Shown: one piece after another, positions 43,971 to 57,219 of the stretch
How positions within the stretch are numbered: position 1 is the first letter of the stretch
Layout: the number at the start of each line of letters is the position of its first letter
NCBI GenBank assembly: GCA_019055375.1
Contig: JAHQIW010003643.1
Location: 124,001-188,000, forward strand
DNA length: 64,000 nt
Reading direction: 5' to 3'
From: Parelaphostrongylus tenuis
Lineage: Eukaryota > Nematoda > Chromadorea > Rhabditida > Metastrongylidae
Translations under genes and position numbers: made by a program
The notes under the pieces: model-generated
What the model saw: only the letters and a program-made list of their open reading frames with translations
What the model was told of the DNA's origin: nothing
Databases searched by the model: none

Positions 43971-46900
43971 TTTTCCAGTGCTTTTTTCCTTAGCACATAT
44001 CGTTCCCTCAGTTGTTTCTCATTACATTCAAACTGCCACTTCTCTTATTTGATCTGTTCATAAATGCGTTGTCCATACATTCACCGTTACTGTAATACCT
44101 AACCCCCTACGAGCGGTCTAAGATCTTTCTTTGTTTTTAAACACTTTCTTCCTTTCTTTCTCTAGACGCTTTCTAAATCGTGTGTCTTAAATGAAATGTG
44201 AAAATTTCTTATCGACCACTAGAACTTAGTTCAGAAACTTTGAGTTTTTGTTTTTACTCCAAGGTAATATGAGAATTCACCGTGTTCATTAGGTGCTAAG
44301 GGTTTATTTTTATCTAGAAGCCCTATTTTAACTAAATTGAAGTCTTTAAGAGAGGATGAGACAGAGCAGGGCAAAACTGGTGACTGCTATTTGTCGCTAG
44401 CACTTACAGTGTTAAAACATTCTGAGAGAAAGGCAGCGCAGTCTTGGTGGCACAGCGGATAACTACTGATCCCCACGGAAAGTTCAAATCGAATTCCACT
44501 TTAGATTCCTAGTTTTGCTTGTGTTTTAGCAGTTTTGTAGTCATATTTTCATTATCCGTTTATTATACAGCAAAGTATTTGCCCACTGTGCTTTTAGTAT
44601 GTCAACATCAGCTTATCGAACACATGTTGTGCATTGTGAAAACAGAATGTTTGGAAGCAAGAGAAAAGTAATAAGCTCTTCATATCCTATGAAGTCTATT
44701 TGCCGGATTATCAAGAAGATTTGAGCGGAATTAATTCACAGTGATCACTTCAACATCTTAGATGCAAGCTTGAATCTCTGTCTTTGTTACTCCACCTGAT
44801 TCACATTTATTTGCTCACCGCCTCCAATATGTCGTTACTCGGTGGTTACTTGATTCTTACCCGCGTCAAGCTGCTGCAACGAGACTAAATTTGTCTGCTT
44901 CCAGCAACGACTTAGCTATAACAACTTTTTAATAACCAACAAGTGTTTACAAAAACGAAGATTTTATTGATTCTATGGATTTGAAGTGCTGCAACGAACG
45001 GAGGAAATAACTAACAATGATCTTTAACCTAATAGAGGAGACACATCACATTAAAAAGTTATGAAATATCAATTACGTCCGTTTTGTTGAAGAAACGTTT
45101 GATTGCTCCCTATTCACAACTTTTCATGTTTGAATTTTCACAGTTATCTGTTATTTGTAAAATTCAAAAAAGATCTCACCTGATCTGGATCTCCATTGAA
45201 CACATAGTTAGTCGATCCGACACCCCTAGAGTCTTTATTCATCGCCGTCGCACATCAGGGAGTTTCAATGCACTGCACTCCCTCGGGAGAAATGAATTTT
45301 ATCACATCCCTCCTACGAAGTCCTTCGTTTTCTGTTGTTTTTAAGGAAACAATGTCATGTCTAGCTTGCCTTGCTTTGTCTTGATTTAGATTCAATCTTT
45401 ATCGAGCTTCCATTTTAAATATAAGAGCTTCTATTATTTTAGTTGATCCTGCCAATGATTAGTTTTCAGTTATACATCGTAGTTGAAAACTGAAGAGAAC
45501 TTTCTACGATATGGCAATTATGCTTGAGAGGTTCATTAACTATTAGATACTTAGGACATGCGTCATAATCTTATACGTAATAATATGAAGGATAAGATAA
45601 ATTATGGTTCGGCATTGATTAATCGCCTACGTATACGCCAAGCCCTCGATGGCATTTGTAGTGCCGTGAAAGTGATTGAATGCGTACTTTGCTCCTGCAA
45701 TATTTTCCAGACCTACCGCTGTGTGTCCGACCACAGTTTATTATCCTCGGAGAGAAGTTTCATACGAAATTGACCACTATAAAAACATAAAAAACTTCGT
45801 GGGCCCGGGGCAGTAGATCGAGCCAGAGTGCAATTGTATTGAAGGACTTCATGTATACCATTCAAATAGCGATTAAAACTGGTACCCAACAGCGACAAGA
45901 CGGAAATTTATTCCTTCCCACTTCGGCAAAACTTCGAATCATTCGATGTCGACAATTTTTCAGCCACTGCGCTCTATTCGCCCTTTCCAACAATGTATGA
46001 GATATATCTAATAAAATTAAGAAGTGTAGTTAAAGGTAACCATTCTTACTTGAATCTTTGTAGTTTCGGTACTTTTGAAACCACTCTTGTTCATGCATAA
46101 AATGATTGTTGAAGCTGTAACTGCTTGTTGACGAACTCGCATTGCTCCATTCTTCAACAACTCGTTCTTCTCTCACTGGTAAACTCATGGCATGCATACG
46201 TTTTTGGAGAATGCCAGTGAAATATCATATTGACAGAAATTAGGCTAGTATAGTTCGGTATTAACGTTTCACTCAATTCTCCGGCCATCAATTTGCTGTA
46301 AATAAGTCATAAAAAGAAATTTAAGTGTTGATTGGAAGCGAAGAAATTGCAGCACCAAACATCAAAAAACATCAAAGCTAATATCGCTGAGCTAAGTCTG
46401 GTTACAAAAGCTCTTGTTGGAGTCAACTATGGTTGTCCTTACCGTTTCAATCGAAAATTTGACACAGATTTTTTTTCCAGAATATTTAGTGAATGAACCA
46501 CCAAATTCATTACCATTCTAGTAGCATTACTTGCAAAGTAATGAGCTTCCTACCGATACATTAGAGCCGGCAGCCAATTAGAGTGTTTTCACAGAAATGC
46601 AAATAACGAAGCTGTTTTGAGCACAAGATAAAGAATTGTCAGTGTTCGATTATCATCGAGCTTTTGAATTGTAAGGAGGGAATAAAAAATCAAATTGATT
46701 ACTTGCCGTTATCCGCAAAGAATTGAATAGACGACCCCTACGCTGGGCAAAAACCTTTCAATGCAATTTTAGTAATCTTTGAGGAACTTGAATATCTGGT
46801 TACTGCGCTACGTGGTCTCTTTGTGATAAGCCTTTTTTCATCGCTGTAACAGATAGAAAACATTGATGTTTTTCACACGCATATTTTTCACAGGGTACAA

Positions 46901-46985
46901 ATGTTTCCTATTGATACGAATAATTATACGATGGCATAAGTTTGGAGGATTCCAACTCTGCGCATATCTAGGAAGACTGTTCCAG
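43971..46985. other. No gene seen; one tRNA-like relic
   Basis: At about 44447-44515 (plus) a tRNA-like relic carries TGGCACAGCGGATAACTACTG and a degraded B box AGTTCAAATCGAATTCC. The rest is anonymous AT-rich DNA with short open frames. Confidence 0.4.
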
Positions 46986-47400
46986 TGTAATGTAGCAGGG
47001 AAAAAAATTGAGTTTACATATGCGGTCGTTTATTTTACGGCTAGTCTACAAGATGAGGAAGGCGGACAGGGGAAGGGTTGCCCGTGGCTTATATGGCTTT
47101 TCCTTCTGGTACTGCAAACCAGCATAATTTCCATTCATTTCTCTCTCATGCAATTATTGTCCATGGTAGTAGTCTGCTTCGATCGACGTAAGCAGTTTCC
47201 AATCCATGATCCTAGGCACGTAAAAATTCCCGAATGTAACGTTAGCCGCAAACGCGTCCGGCCATCGCTTGAGCGGTTGCCGAGAAAGACTTTTCAATAC
47301 TCTTTAAGTGCACTCCACTGTTTTTCCGTCCATCTATCATCTTCTGCAATCTTTTTATTATGTGACTGGACCGTCTCTGTCTCGCTGTCGAAGAGTTATT
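46986..47400 (-). pseudogene. LINE-B 3'-terminal relic
   Basis: The minus strand, with frameshifts, gives DDRWTEKQWSALKEY, then PLKRWPDAFAANV, then ERNEWKLCWFAVPEG near 47120, corresponding to the C-terminal blocks of LINE-B. The reverse-transcriptase core is absent. The plus-strand open frame of 191 codons over this region is a shadow. Confidence 0.75.
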
Positions 47401-47890
47401 TCTGGATTCCAAAGATGGACCAGAATTCGAAGATTTAAGTTGAACGAACCAGCCATCGTTGTGAATGGCGATAACTTGAGCGGTCTCTTGAAGGTTTACA
47501 GCCTCATCTTAGCTGAGATGTATTTGATTTCGGACTGCCTTGTATAACGAAGCCTTCAAAATTTTTTGGAAGACCCTCCAAAACTAAGTAGAAGTTTGCC
47601 GTTTCCGACTGGAGGCCTAGTTGAAGTAAGTCATGCGCGAAATCACTTAGTAACAGGTAATTTTAGTATGGCAAATACTCCTGTGATTGACAACGAGCGG
47701 CGCTACTTGATGTGGTGGTGACTTGAGGAGGTCTCCGGCTGGGTTGACTTAGGGGTTACACAAATCAACAAAAACGTAAACAACCTAATTTGAAATCTGG
47801 AATCAGGACCTTTGCAACTGCTGTGTTCCAAATTTCTTCCATAATTAACGAAGATGAGGCCGTTGCTAGATCCTGCAATGACAGTGAATC
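47401..47890. other. No gene seen
   Basis: Possibly further decayed LINE-B on the minus strand; I could not align it. Confidence 0.35.
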
Positions 47891-48294
47891 GATAACGGAA
47901 TATATCTCATATTCATTATTTGAGCCAATATGTCATGTGGTCTGGCAATGGGCTCTTGTACAGCTCGATACACGTGTTTCGACCTCACAGTCTTGTCAGT
48001 AGGGCAGAGCCCATCGTCTTTCACTCTTTTTATTCAATCCTCTGTGGGTGCTCCAATCCCCACACTAAGAGGTAGCGAAGACGAACGATTACACTCTAAG
48101 TCAAGAAAATTATCACCGAACTTACAGTATCTTACACTCGATTGCTCTTTGGCTAGCATTTTTATAATATTATGCCCTTATTTCGAGTGTTTTATTAAGA
48201 CCACTCTCACATGTTGGCTCAAATAATAATTATGAGATATATTGAAATTTGACGATGGTCTTAATGAAACACTCGAAACAAGGATAACGGAATA
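47891..48294 (-). mobile_element. Hammerhead repeat family 1 with perfect target duplication
   Basis: The body 47903-48282 (380 bp) lies between identical 12-bp repeats GATAACGGAATA (47891-47902 and 48283-48294). Oriented on the minus strand, it has the inverted terminal piece at its 5' side (ATTTGAGCCAA-type sequence at 47918 against TTGGCTCAAATAATAA at about 48214) and a ribozyme near 47964-48005. The perfect duplication suggests a younger insertion than the other copies, although the ribozyme core has a mutation. Confidence 0.8.
47964..48005 (-). ncRNA. Hammerhead ribozyme with core mutation, family 1
   Basis: On the minus strand stem II is GACU/GGUC closed by GUGA, the GAAA box and loopless stem III ACAC/GUGU are intact, and the cleavage base is A. 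The first box (47999-47993) is CUGACAA, replacing the invariant catalytic G8 with A, and stem I has two mismatches. Predicted inactive. Its stem II differs from 27102-27113 by a compensated base pair, supporting a folded RNA ancestor. Confidence 0.7.
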
Positions 48295-48374
48295 GTTTCT
48301 ATAGAAATCTCTTCATTCTATAACTTCTGCTTCGGACCGTGAAACTCCCACTGGAAAGCGGTCTGTCGCAATTC

Positions 48375-49700
48375 AAACTCTGAATTTCAAGTTGCTAGCA
48401 GTGAAGATCCAATAATGTCTTTTGGAGCTGGAGACTACAGTATACATGGACTTCTCGGGAACCATATGACGTCATGCCTTCAGAAAGTAAATTGTCTAGG
48501 ACCAACAGGAAATCACACGGACAGTCATCTTGCCCAAGAAAGGTGATTAAAAGGACTTTAGTAATGATCGTCCGATATGCTTGTTGCAAGAGAGCATGTG
48601 GCGCAGTGGTTAGAGGTGCTCTGCGTCGCACACGAGGTCAATGGTTCGATCTGGCGCTCATGACTCACCAAGCCGTCCATTCTTTGGGGTCGGTAAATTG
48701 GTACCAGACAAGTCTCAGATTTGTCTGGGAGGATAAGCAGCACTGATCGCTTCAGCGGGAGGCCACCGCGAGTCATTGTAAAAGGCCAGATATGCATTCA
48801 ATCACCTCAAACGAAGTTAAAAATTGAAGGCGAATGCATGGCGCATCCCTCAGAGACTGATTAACGCCGGGAGCTTTATCCTTTATTTTTACGCTTGCTG
48901 AGTGTATCTCACAAGCTTTCAATGAAGATTAGCCACCTGTACATTTCAAAAAGCTTCAGTGAAGAGCAGACGATTGATCAAACATGATTTCGACGGGATT
49001 CTGCTGCATGGACCGCGTCAAAACCTACTGGAGGGTCATCGTAGGCTTCCGGAAACATTATTAATCTTTTATTTTGACCTTTATCGACTTTGAAAAGCGT
49101 TTGACATCATCAAGACATACGTAAGACTATCAGCGCTCGTTGGTGCAGCCTGTACACATCGAAACGACAGCACGAAAACTCAGCTTTTCCATCGACTTTC
49201 GACCATATCCGCAGGAAAAGGAGTTCGACAAGGCGACAGATATAGCGCCGAAACTGTCGACTGTAACGCTGCAAAGGAGAATGAAGTTGTTCTAATGAGT
49301 AGCAAGGCCGAGACTAAAAAGTCCTATAAAATTGTCATCTCATGGGCAAAATCGTTGTCTTTCGGAGTACACCAGTGAAGCAGAAGCAGTTCTCATTTAA
49401 CTCAACAAAATGAGGAAAAAAGATTGGGCTACATATTAAGAGGGCGTGGACCCAGTTCACGAAGGCTCCATGGCACGAAAGTAAACTAATCAAATTAAGG
49501 TTTTTTGATTATGGAAACCATTCAATGCGTATACACTGAACGTTCAATAAATATAAACAACAATATGAAGGAGGGAATGGACAAAAGAAGATGAGCACTC
49601 GGACCAATCAAAGGAGCCACCGGGCTAATGAAGAATCCCAGAAGCTCACTTTTTTGATTCAGAAAATCTCGCAGCGCTTTGTTATGCAGCGAAGACATTA
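48375..49700 (+). pseudogene. LINE-B retrotransposon, decayed, split by a SINE
   Basis: Plus-strand reading gives LLGNHMTSCLQKVN at about 48450, then DRPICLL at about 48570. The SINE (48593-48889) intervenes, followed by MDRVKTYWRVIVGFRKHY near 49010, LTFIDFEKR near 49075, KGVRQGDRYSAE near 49217, and FAKIVVFRS near 49345, where the catalytic FADD has become FAKI. Many stops; 5' truncated. Confidence 0.8.
48579..48900 (+). mobile_element. tRNA-derived SINE, family S1, inside LINE-B
   Basis: The body is about 48593-48889, with GCTTGTTG (48579-48586) and GCTTGCTG (48893-48900) as probable target duplication. The head (GAGCATGTGGCGCAGTGG) and B box (GGTTCGATCTG) are well kept and the tail ends in TTTATCCTTTA. 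It interrupts LINE-B between the DRPICLL and MDRVK segments. Confidence 0.85.
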
Positions 49701-52700
49701 GCTAATACCTCAATTCTTTGCACTACCGACGGAGGGCTTAGGTTAGTAAATAAATAGAAGTTGATATATTTGCCTTAGATTCCAGCTTGAGCTCAACTGG
49801 CTCTTATACTAATTTGGGCTCCACGGATCATTCGCGGTGTTATCTTCTGTAGGGGCTGAAACATATCTGATGGAAAGGTAGGGCAAAAGCCTCGGTGGCA
49901 GAGGGCATTTCACGTGAGTTCCTGATAAGAGTAGTCTAGGGTACGACTCCTGAGATTGCAATGTTGATCATGTATGAGCTTCCTTGTGATATGAATACAC
50001 ATTGTGCCGTATCGTAAAATGCTTACGTCGTACGTGAAAGGTTAAAACACTGCAGCACTGTCTTTGAGCATGTGGTGATAACTCGAAGTTTTGTTCTACC
50101 GTTACTCACTTTTTTTTATGATGAACTCGTAATACTATTAACCCTCAGAGGATTTGCGAGCTTCAGTAAACTTTCCATCTTTTACGACCCTGGATTATAA
50201 AAAAAGATAATACAGCATTTATAAATATGTCACAGATTAATGACATGACACTCGTAAAATTTCTGAGCTTACCGCATCATGGATCTCGGAAAAGAGAAGT
50301 TTTGAATTCTGGAGCCTCAAAAGCCATAAATTTTTGTTCGCCGAACGGGCCGTTTACCAGTTCACAAATCCTCTCGAGTGACTAACGGCCTTTTTGGCTT
50401 GACGGCGGGGAGTAAACGGGCCTCAACTTTGGCGCCCAGTGCTCAATACATTTAATCTTCTTCCGTGTTGCTTCCAATTTCTTAGTATGGAGGTCTTTGA
50501 GAGGATCTATTAAATAGTCCAATAAACTGCTTTGTGACCGATCTCATTTTTACGTCGCACTGAAATCACTGTGAATGGTTTCGAATGAACTCAAAGTGGC
50601 ACACTAACCGCAAATGTTTCCATATTACATATATACTCAAGCAGATTACATCATACGCATTCTCAAATTCGTTCTGCCTAGTTACATCTCGTAGTGTTTA
50701 TCTTTAATTTGATTAAATGTGCGCGGAAAGTCAATTTTCCTTGAGTTCCTAGAAACTTTAGAAAAATTCCCAAAAATTTTTCCAAGTTTTATTGAGGGCT
50801 ATTGGGTTAGTTATAACATAGGTATAGTCTCCACAATTGTAGCCAATGTGCCACATCTTTTCTTCTCTCATCGTAATCATTTTTGTGTTTGAATTTCTCT
50901 TATTGTTCAATAATGTTTTATAAATATAACATTTATATTATCGTTATAAAAGAAGTTCCGCGTAAGGCAAAGACTCTCACTGTCGAAACCTCTTCATTGT
51001 AAACACCGTAAACAAACTGACCACAAACAAAATAGAAACAGAACTGGATCGACGACCAGCAACAACATACAAATGCTTCGTTTTTCCGGGGACTGATTCC
51101 AGAAATTTGCTAATCGGTTGATTTTGAAAAAAAAAACACTCTGATCTTCATAATAAACGGAACTCTCTCTGATTAGAAGAAGCACCTATAAATTTATCAT
51201 TTTTTATTTCTTTGACCAGCAAAGTTACTGATGAATGACTTGACATAAAGAACGAACGACTTGGAAGAACATAGAAGAAAATCAATAATGTCTGGAATAA
51301 GATGGCGTGTAACCGACTTTGAGGAAAACATTCTTGAATTCGTTGTTAATGTTGCCTCAGATATGTATGCCTTCGAAATCTAGTATCATGTATTAGGATG
51401 AAAAGTGACCAGCGATTCGGAGGAGCTATTGAAATTGGTGATCGTTTTCTCCCGTAACAATCATGAGATATTGGGCACATGGCCCTTTCACATGTGATGA
51501 CGAACAAGTAACAATGACATATCTTATTCTCGATCATGTTAGGCAATCCAATAGTGGGCCACACAACCGCTGAATAGATTTCATTAATATTCGCGTTACC
51601 TAATTTCATTTTGGACACATTCTAGTATTGTTATGGAAATGCGCTTGAGCATATGCACGAATCAATCACGAAAACTACTGCTACCACAGGAGTCGACGTC
51701 AAAGTCCTGGAAGAATTTTGATAGCAAAGTTGTAAAACACATTCTAATTCAAAGAAGCGGACTTCTGCCTGTAGTGAAAACTCAGAATACCTGTAGGAAT
51801 ATCAGTTGTAAACCAGTAGTCCTTTTCCATCTGCATGAGCAGGCTGTAGTTGTGCTACAAGAGCGCCCAAAATACGGCACCTGATAGTTTTTGAGTCGAA
51901 AATCATAAAACTGAGGTTCATCCATATGAGCGGACCTCTGGGTGTACTTAGGACGTGGTAATGTTCTAAACGTGCTGACTATCTAGGTATCCTACTGGAA
52001 TCCTATAATTTCCGCTTCAATAACAGTGTAATGTTGAGTGATATGATGGATGGCAAGAGATGGCAAGAGGAGTTGAGCTTGTATCTCACCATTTCACAAA
52101 GTGTTACATTAGAAAAGGAGCTTTCATTTTGCACTGGATACCACGTGCGTTTTAGAAGGGTGAGACGCTAATTCAACTCCCGACGTGCAAAGTTTCACAT
52201 TTTACATAAGGTGCTTATTGATGAAAATCGGAACCTTCAAGTTGTCATTAGGACTAAAACTCCTGCATGAGAAAAAAAATTACTCCTAGATCTTCATTTC
52301 TTCATCAATCTAATTTTTCACCAATACATTGATACGATCTGCTACGGTATTATGCATAAAGAACCAAAGTATGCCGGCAAGCTCAATGCATTTTGAATGG
52401 GACATCTTCAGTCTCTGTCAAATCGCAATTGATTTTTCAGAACAAATTGATTCATCGCCTCTAAATCTTTGCTGAACTTTTTTCTATCTCTTTTTCTGGT
52501 TTCTTTGAGTTCGACATCCTAAAATTCTATAAATACATTGAGGATTGCTATAATTTCACTATTTGAACTGAATTTGTGAGATCATTGCCATACTATTTTA
52601 GTAGCACGATAACTCTGAGATGATTGTGATTTAAGGATTTCATCAAAATTTGAAGCTCTATTATCGCGTAATTTCGCCATTTTTCGTCATTCGTTTAAGG

Positions 52701-52845
52701 ATTCAGAATATTCATTTACCATAAGGACATCGGCTACTAGAGCTTTACTGACAAGCTCAATCTCACTACGTTTGTCGTGGTGTAGATGAATTCGATCGTC
52801 GTAAGAGAATCATCTGTTATACTTAAGATAAAGTGTAAATCTCTA
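49701..52845. other. No gene seen; one tRNA-like relic
   Basis: A weak tRNA-like stretch lies near 49893-49965 (CGGTGGCAGAGGGCA and GGGTACGACTCC). Otherwise AT-rich DNA without a supported gene. Confidence 0.4.
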
Positions 52846-53098
52846 GGCGTTCAATCCCTTCGGGGATGCACCATGCATTCGTCGTCTTTTTTAGCATCGT
52901 TCGAGGTGATCGATTCTGTATCTGTCCTTTACTATGACTCGCAGTAACTTACCGATGTGTAGGGTCAGTGTTGCTATCCTCCCAGGAAAGTCTGGTACCA
53001 AAGGGTAAAGGATTTGGTGCGCCATGAGCGCGGAATTGATCCATCCACCACGTGTGCTACGCAGAGCACCTCTAATCATTGCGTCACACGAGCTGTCA
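52846..53098 (-). mobile_element. SINE family S1, old copy
   Basis: On the minus strand the head (GACGCAATGATTAGAGGTGC, then GGATCAATTCCGCGCTCATG) and the body (GTACCAGACTTTCCTGGGAGG, then GAGTCATAGTAAAGG-like) are clear but diverged. Target duplications are no longer recognisable. Confidence 0.75.
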
Positions 53099-56000
53099 TG
53101 CGTATTCATTCTTATATCTCATACAATTATGGATTTCGCTTCACAAAACTTTTTGCAATCAAATGGAGAATTATTTACCATAGAGGAGTTTGCATTGCCC
53201 TTGAAGTTAGGAATTGGCGATCAGTAAGTTCAAATGTTCCAACACATCTGGCACCCCAAACAGACGACAAATATCAAAACTATAGTTATATTAAATTTCG
53301 ACCTTAGCGAAACTGAGAGAAAATGTCTGGTAATGGGTCCATGTTACTCTGTGACAGCATTTCTTTTCACAACTCGTATCGTGTAACATACTGGTTAGAA
53401 GAGCTCTGTAACATGGCTGTTGATTCCAATTTTCGCTCGGATACAAAGCCTTCCATTTGTAATGAACAACAGATCTGTAGTACGCGAGATTCATGCGAAC
53501 TGATGAAAAACACTGATTTGAGTTGTCAATCGTTCTAGTAATTCGTTATTTCGGTCCAATGTGCATTCAGGTATCTCTATGATGCTGCGAGTAAAGCTGA
53601 AAAGTCTATGGGAGCATCCATAAAAGATTAATGGGTGTCAAACGCTTGCGCTTCATATTTTTCATGGCTGATCGACATGGTTAGAGAGAACGTCACAATG
53701 ATGCCCAGTTACTGCCATCTCAGAGTTGTTCAGTGGAGCGAAATCCCAAGGGGAAGGGCAGTGATTTCGGCGCATTCAGACGAATGCCGTTTGCACCAAA
53801 TGGTTGGATTTCCGTTTTAGAACGACATTTCAAAATCGAGTCAACATCTTTCCTACACAATGGCCTGGAGTAATGACCATTCAAAAACATGACCGAATCC
53901 GAATTTGAACCGAAAAAAAAGTTATGGCAAAAAGCTTTATACCTCGCATATGAGATCGCTTACAATAATTTCCCAGAAAAGAGGAAAAGCTGCCAATCAG
54001 CAAATTATTATGAGGAAATCGACAGAATATACTCAATAACTGAACATTCGTAACGATTAAACACTCACCGATTTGGTCAGAGAAACCGTTCAGCAACTAA
54101 TCCAGTGCTGAAATTGTCTTCAGTTAGTGTACGAGAACTCCTAAATGATTATTATAGCGATTAATAAGTTTTCATACATGATAAAACATTCCCATGCAAA
54201 AGTGAAATTGAAAAGTGAAAGCTAAACTCTAACTAGTCGACGACACCCCAGTAGATTTTCGTTGTGAAGAGATGGAATTTTGTAGCACCGGATGTTCACA
54301 AAATGACCATTTTTTTTCTTGTAAAATCAAAAATCGAAAACTGCCATTGAATCAGCATGGACAGTTTTTAGTTTGAATAGAACGGAAAAAAACACTTGTG
54401 GCGATTTCGACTTTCTCAATTGAGTCAAACAAAATCTCAAAAAATTCAAGGGTATGGGCAATACATGATTTTCTATATTTCTAAGTAATTCCGATTCAAC
54501 ATGTTCTGTGTCCAAGTTTACATATGTAGTGACATGGGTCCAAACTGTCTTTGTCTTATTCTCAGCAATTATTCTGATTTAATTATTGTGACAAAATAAT
54601 TAATTGAGCTATCACTTCGGAGAAAACGGTGTTACGGTGCAGTTGTGAAAACAGAATTGGAGCGTTCTTTAATTTATGTTCTAAGCATTCATGGTAATTT
54701 TTGGCCTAATCTTGTTTTATGAATAAAATTTACATCCGTGGGCTTAGTAAATTTGCGAACGGAGCTCATAGACTGACTAAAATAATCACAACGCAGATCG
54801 ACATTGGAGAAATTTTCACTTTCTCATCTTTGAAGCCACTATTAAGCTTCTCCTCTGCTTAACCAACTGGTTCTCGAAAGATTGCTATATCAGTCATTAT
54901 TTTGCCAACATTCGTGAACTCAGTTGCCATTATATGCTCTGAAATAGCAATGATTTATCTTAGTGAGTCGTAATCGTGGATTCAGCCTGTGGCAGAGATT
55001 TCCAATATGCTCAAGTCTTCCACCTTCTTTGACTTAGGTATTTGATACTAGACTTGTTTAGAAATAGCTCTCTGCGACTTAGATGCTTGCACTGAGCACA
55101 AGTTTTCTTCTTCTTCTACCTCCGACTCAAAAAGCTGATATAAGACTTGTTTGGGAACAGCTTTCTACGATATGCAAAGTTATTGGCTGTATGTGGTAAA
55201 GATCTAGGAATGCCTGGAAGGTTATCCTAGGAATACAGACAGAATCGGCTAGGAGGGACCGTTTGTGGATGTTCACTATAAGAAGCAAGTTAAATGAATG
55301 AAGTAATGGCAATCGTACAATATGTGGTGATGGATAGTATGAACATAGCACCAGCAAAGTCGGCATGAGTAGAAATATATGATGAAAAACATTTTCTTCT
55401 CGTGCGGAAACCGAGTCACATGGCAGGATTATTTTGACGCCTAAGAGTCATTGGTGGCCAGTTATGCTGCCGATACTCAAAGCATGCTACGCATATACTT
55501 CTGTAAGACAAGTTAAAAGAGAACTGTCCCACTCATCCGCATACAAGTCAAAACGAAATCTGTTTGCGGTTTGTAAGAAATCAGGATATACAATCTACAA
55601 GAATTCTTCATTGTATCACTTTCACAGTAGTATTATGATGTTATAAATATGTGTTCAAGTAAATGCTTCGTGATATGCAAATCTCGAAATCTCACGGCTG
55701 GGAGCTGAACCGGTGGTTCACCACTGTCGATTGCGCATACTAAACCACTACTCTACTGGTGCCCCCTGAATGCTTAAAGAAACTCTAACAGTAACAAACA
55801 CACAAATTGACCAGACCTTCAAAAGATTTCCGATTCTTTACATCTGTCATCAATCGCCGAAACACGGTTTCTAGTCACTTGGCAGTGCCTCAATCCCTCT
55901 TAATACTGAGCCTTGAAAATATGTCGATATGAACTTGTTCAGCTCGTTATTCTCCTCCAACACCAACAGCTATTGTAAACGAGCGTGATTTCTGAATAGC

Positions 56001-56929
56001 GACGAAAAAATCGGAAATCATTATGACTGAGAAAAACTAATAAATAGTTTTCTTCCAAAGAAAACTTTTTTTGCTGAAAAATTTGTTGAGAACTCTTTTC
56101 CTCGTGTGGTTACTTTCAGTTAAAAAAATGTTTTTTCCAATTAAAAACACTTTATTCCTAATAGTGCACTTTTGTGCACCAATAGCTGTTGATTTCATCC
56201 AAAGCCTCGCACAAAATCTATTAGAACTTCCTTTTTGTCACTCATTTCAACAATTTGGGTTCTTTTCTCTACAGCTTTGAATTTGTTATCAATCATCATA
56301 TTCATCTGACAAAAGACCCCACCTTCGGCTTTGTTTGGGCAAATTTATCACTCAGAAACAAAGCGAATAAATAAATGCTATGCTTCGGAGTGCATGAAAG
56401 CCGGTGGTTAGGTGTGCCTCGAAGATCAGGCTGAATAACTCCGACCATCCGAACTCGCGAAATCGAAGTAGACTTTAAGAGGTTCAAATACAATTAAAAT
56501 TTGCACCTGATGTAGGATCACATTGGGTAGAACATGAAGTTGAAAATTGTGATACAAAACTTGTTTGGGAGAACAAAAGCACGACGTGACACCTATGAAT
56601 AGCTTCCACAGGTAATTGTATGGGCCAGACATGCAATCATAGTCCTTCACAAAGCTGTGTATGTTGAACGCATGTGGCATTCCTGGATAATTGTCCAACG
56701 CCAACTGCTATATCATACATACTCTAATGTTTTCCCTACCTGACAGCACTAGAGTCCTTTTTTGTTTCTCTATCATGTACGTTAACTGTCCCCAATATAT
56801 ATTCTTGGCAAGAGCAGAAGACTCAAGGAGGTTCTACTTCTTCTTATATGAAACCCTTTGTTTCCATCGTTTATGACAATACGACCCAACTCACCGTTCT
56901 CTTCCCGCCACCTCGGCCAGAATTGAGCT
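53099..56929. other. No gene seen; one tRNA-like relic and diverged short repeats
   Basis: At about 55695-55770 (minus) a tRNA-like relic has GTAGAGTAGTGGTTTAGTATG and a B-box-like CCGGTTCAGCTCCC. Short diverged direct repeats around ACTTGTTT occur at about 55052, 55145 and 56552. Open frames here are unsupported. Confidence 0.4.
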
Positions 56930-57219
56930 TCACGTAGCGCATCGGCTAGAGGTGTCCAGCAATACAAATGCTATCGTTCGTTTGATCCGTCTCCCCGAAT
57001 TCATTAAGACTGACATCCCTCCGGGATCCGCAAATTGGTGTCAGATTAGTTTTCTTAGATAGCAAAACTAAGCAGACGCTTTCGTAGGGCATCAGGAGTC
57101 ATTGTAATGACCAAATACGCTTCAGTTGCTTCAAACGATGCTCAATAAAGTCGAAAAGTATAGCGAATTCTTCAGGCATTGATCAACGCTCAAAGCTCTA
57201 CCCTTTATCTTTTATGGCG
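56930..57219 (+). mobile_element. SINE family S1, old diverged copy
   Basis: The head GTAGCGCATCGGCTAGAGGTG, the centre (ATCCCTCCGGGATCCGCAAA then TTGGTGTCAGA) and the end (TTGATCAACGCTCAAAGC, then TTTATCTTTTAT) follow the S1 order with many substitutions. Confidence 0.7.

Noticed and set aside
46863..47438. 191-codon plus-strand ORF
   Set aside because: It overlaps recognisable LINE-B coding remains on the minus strand and has no domain of its own.
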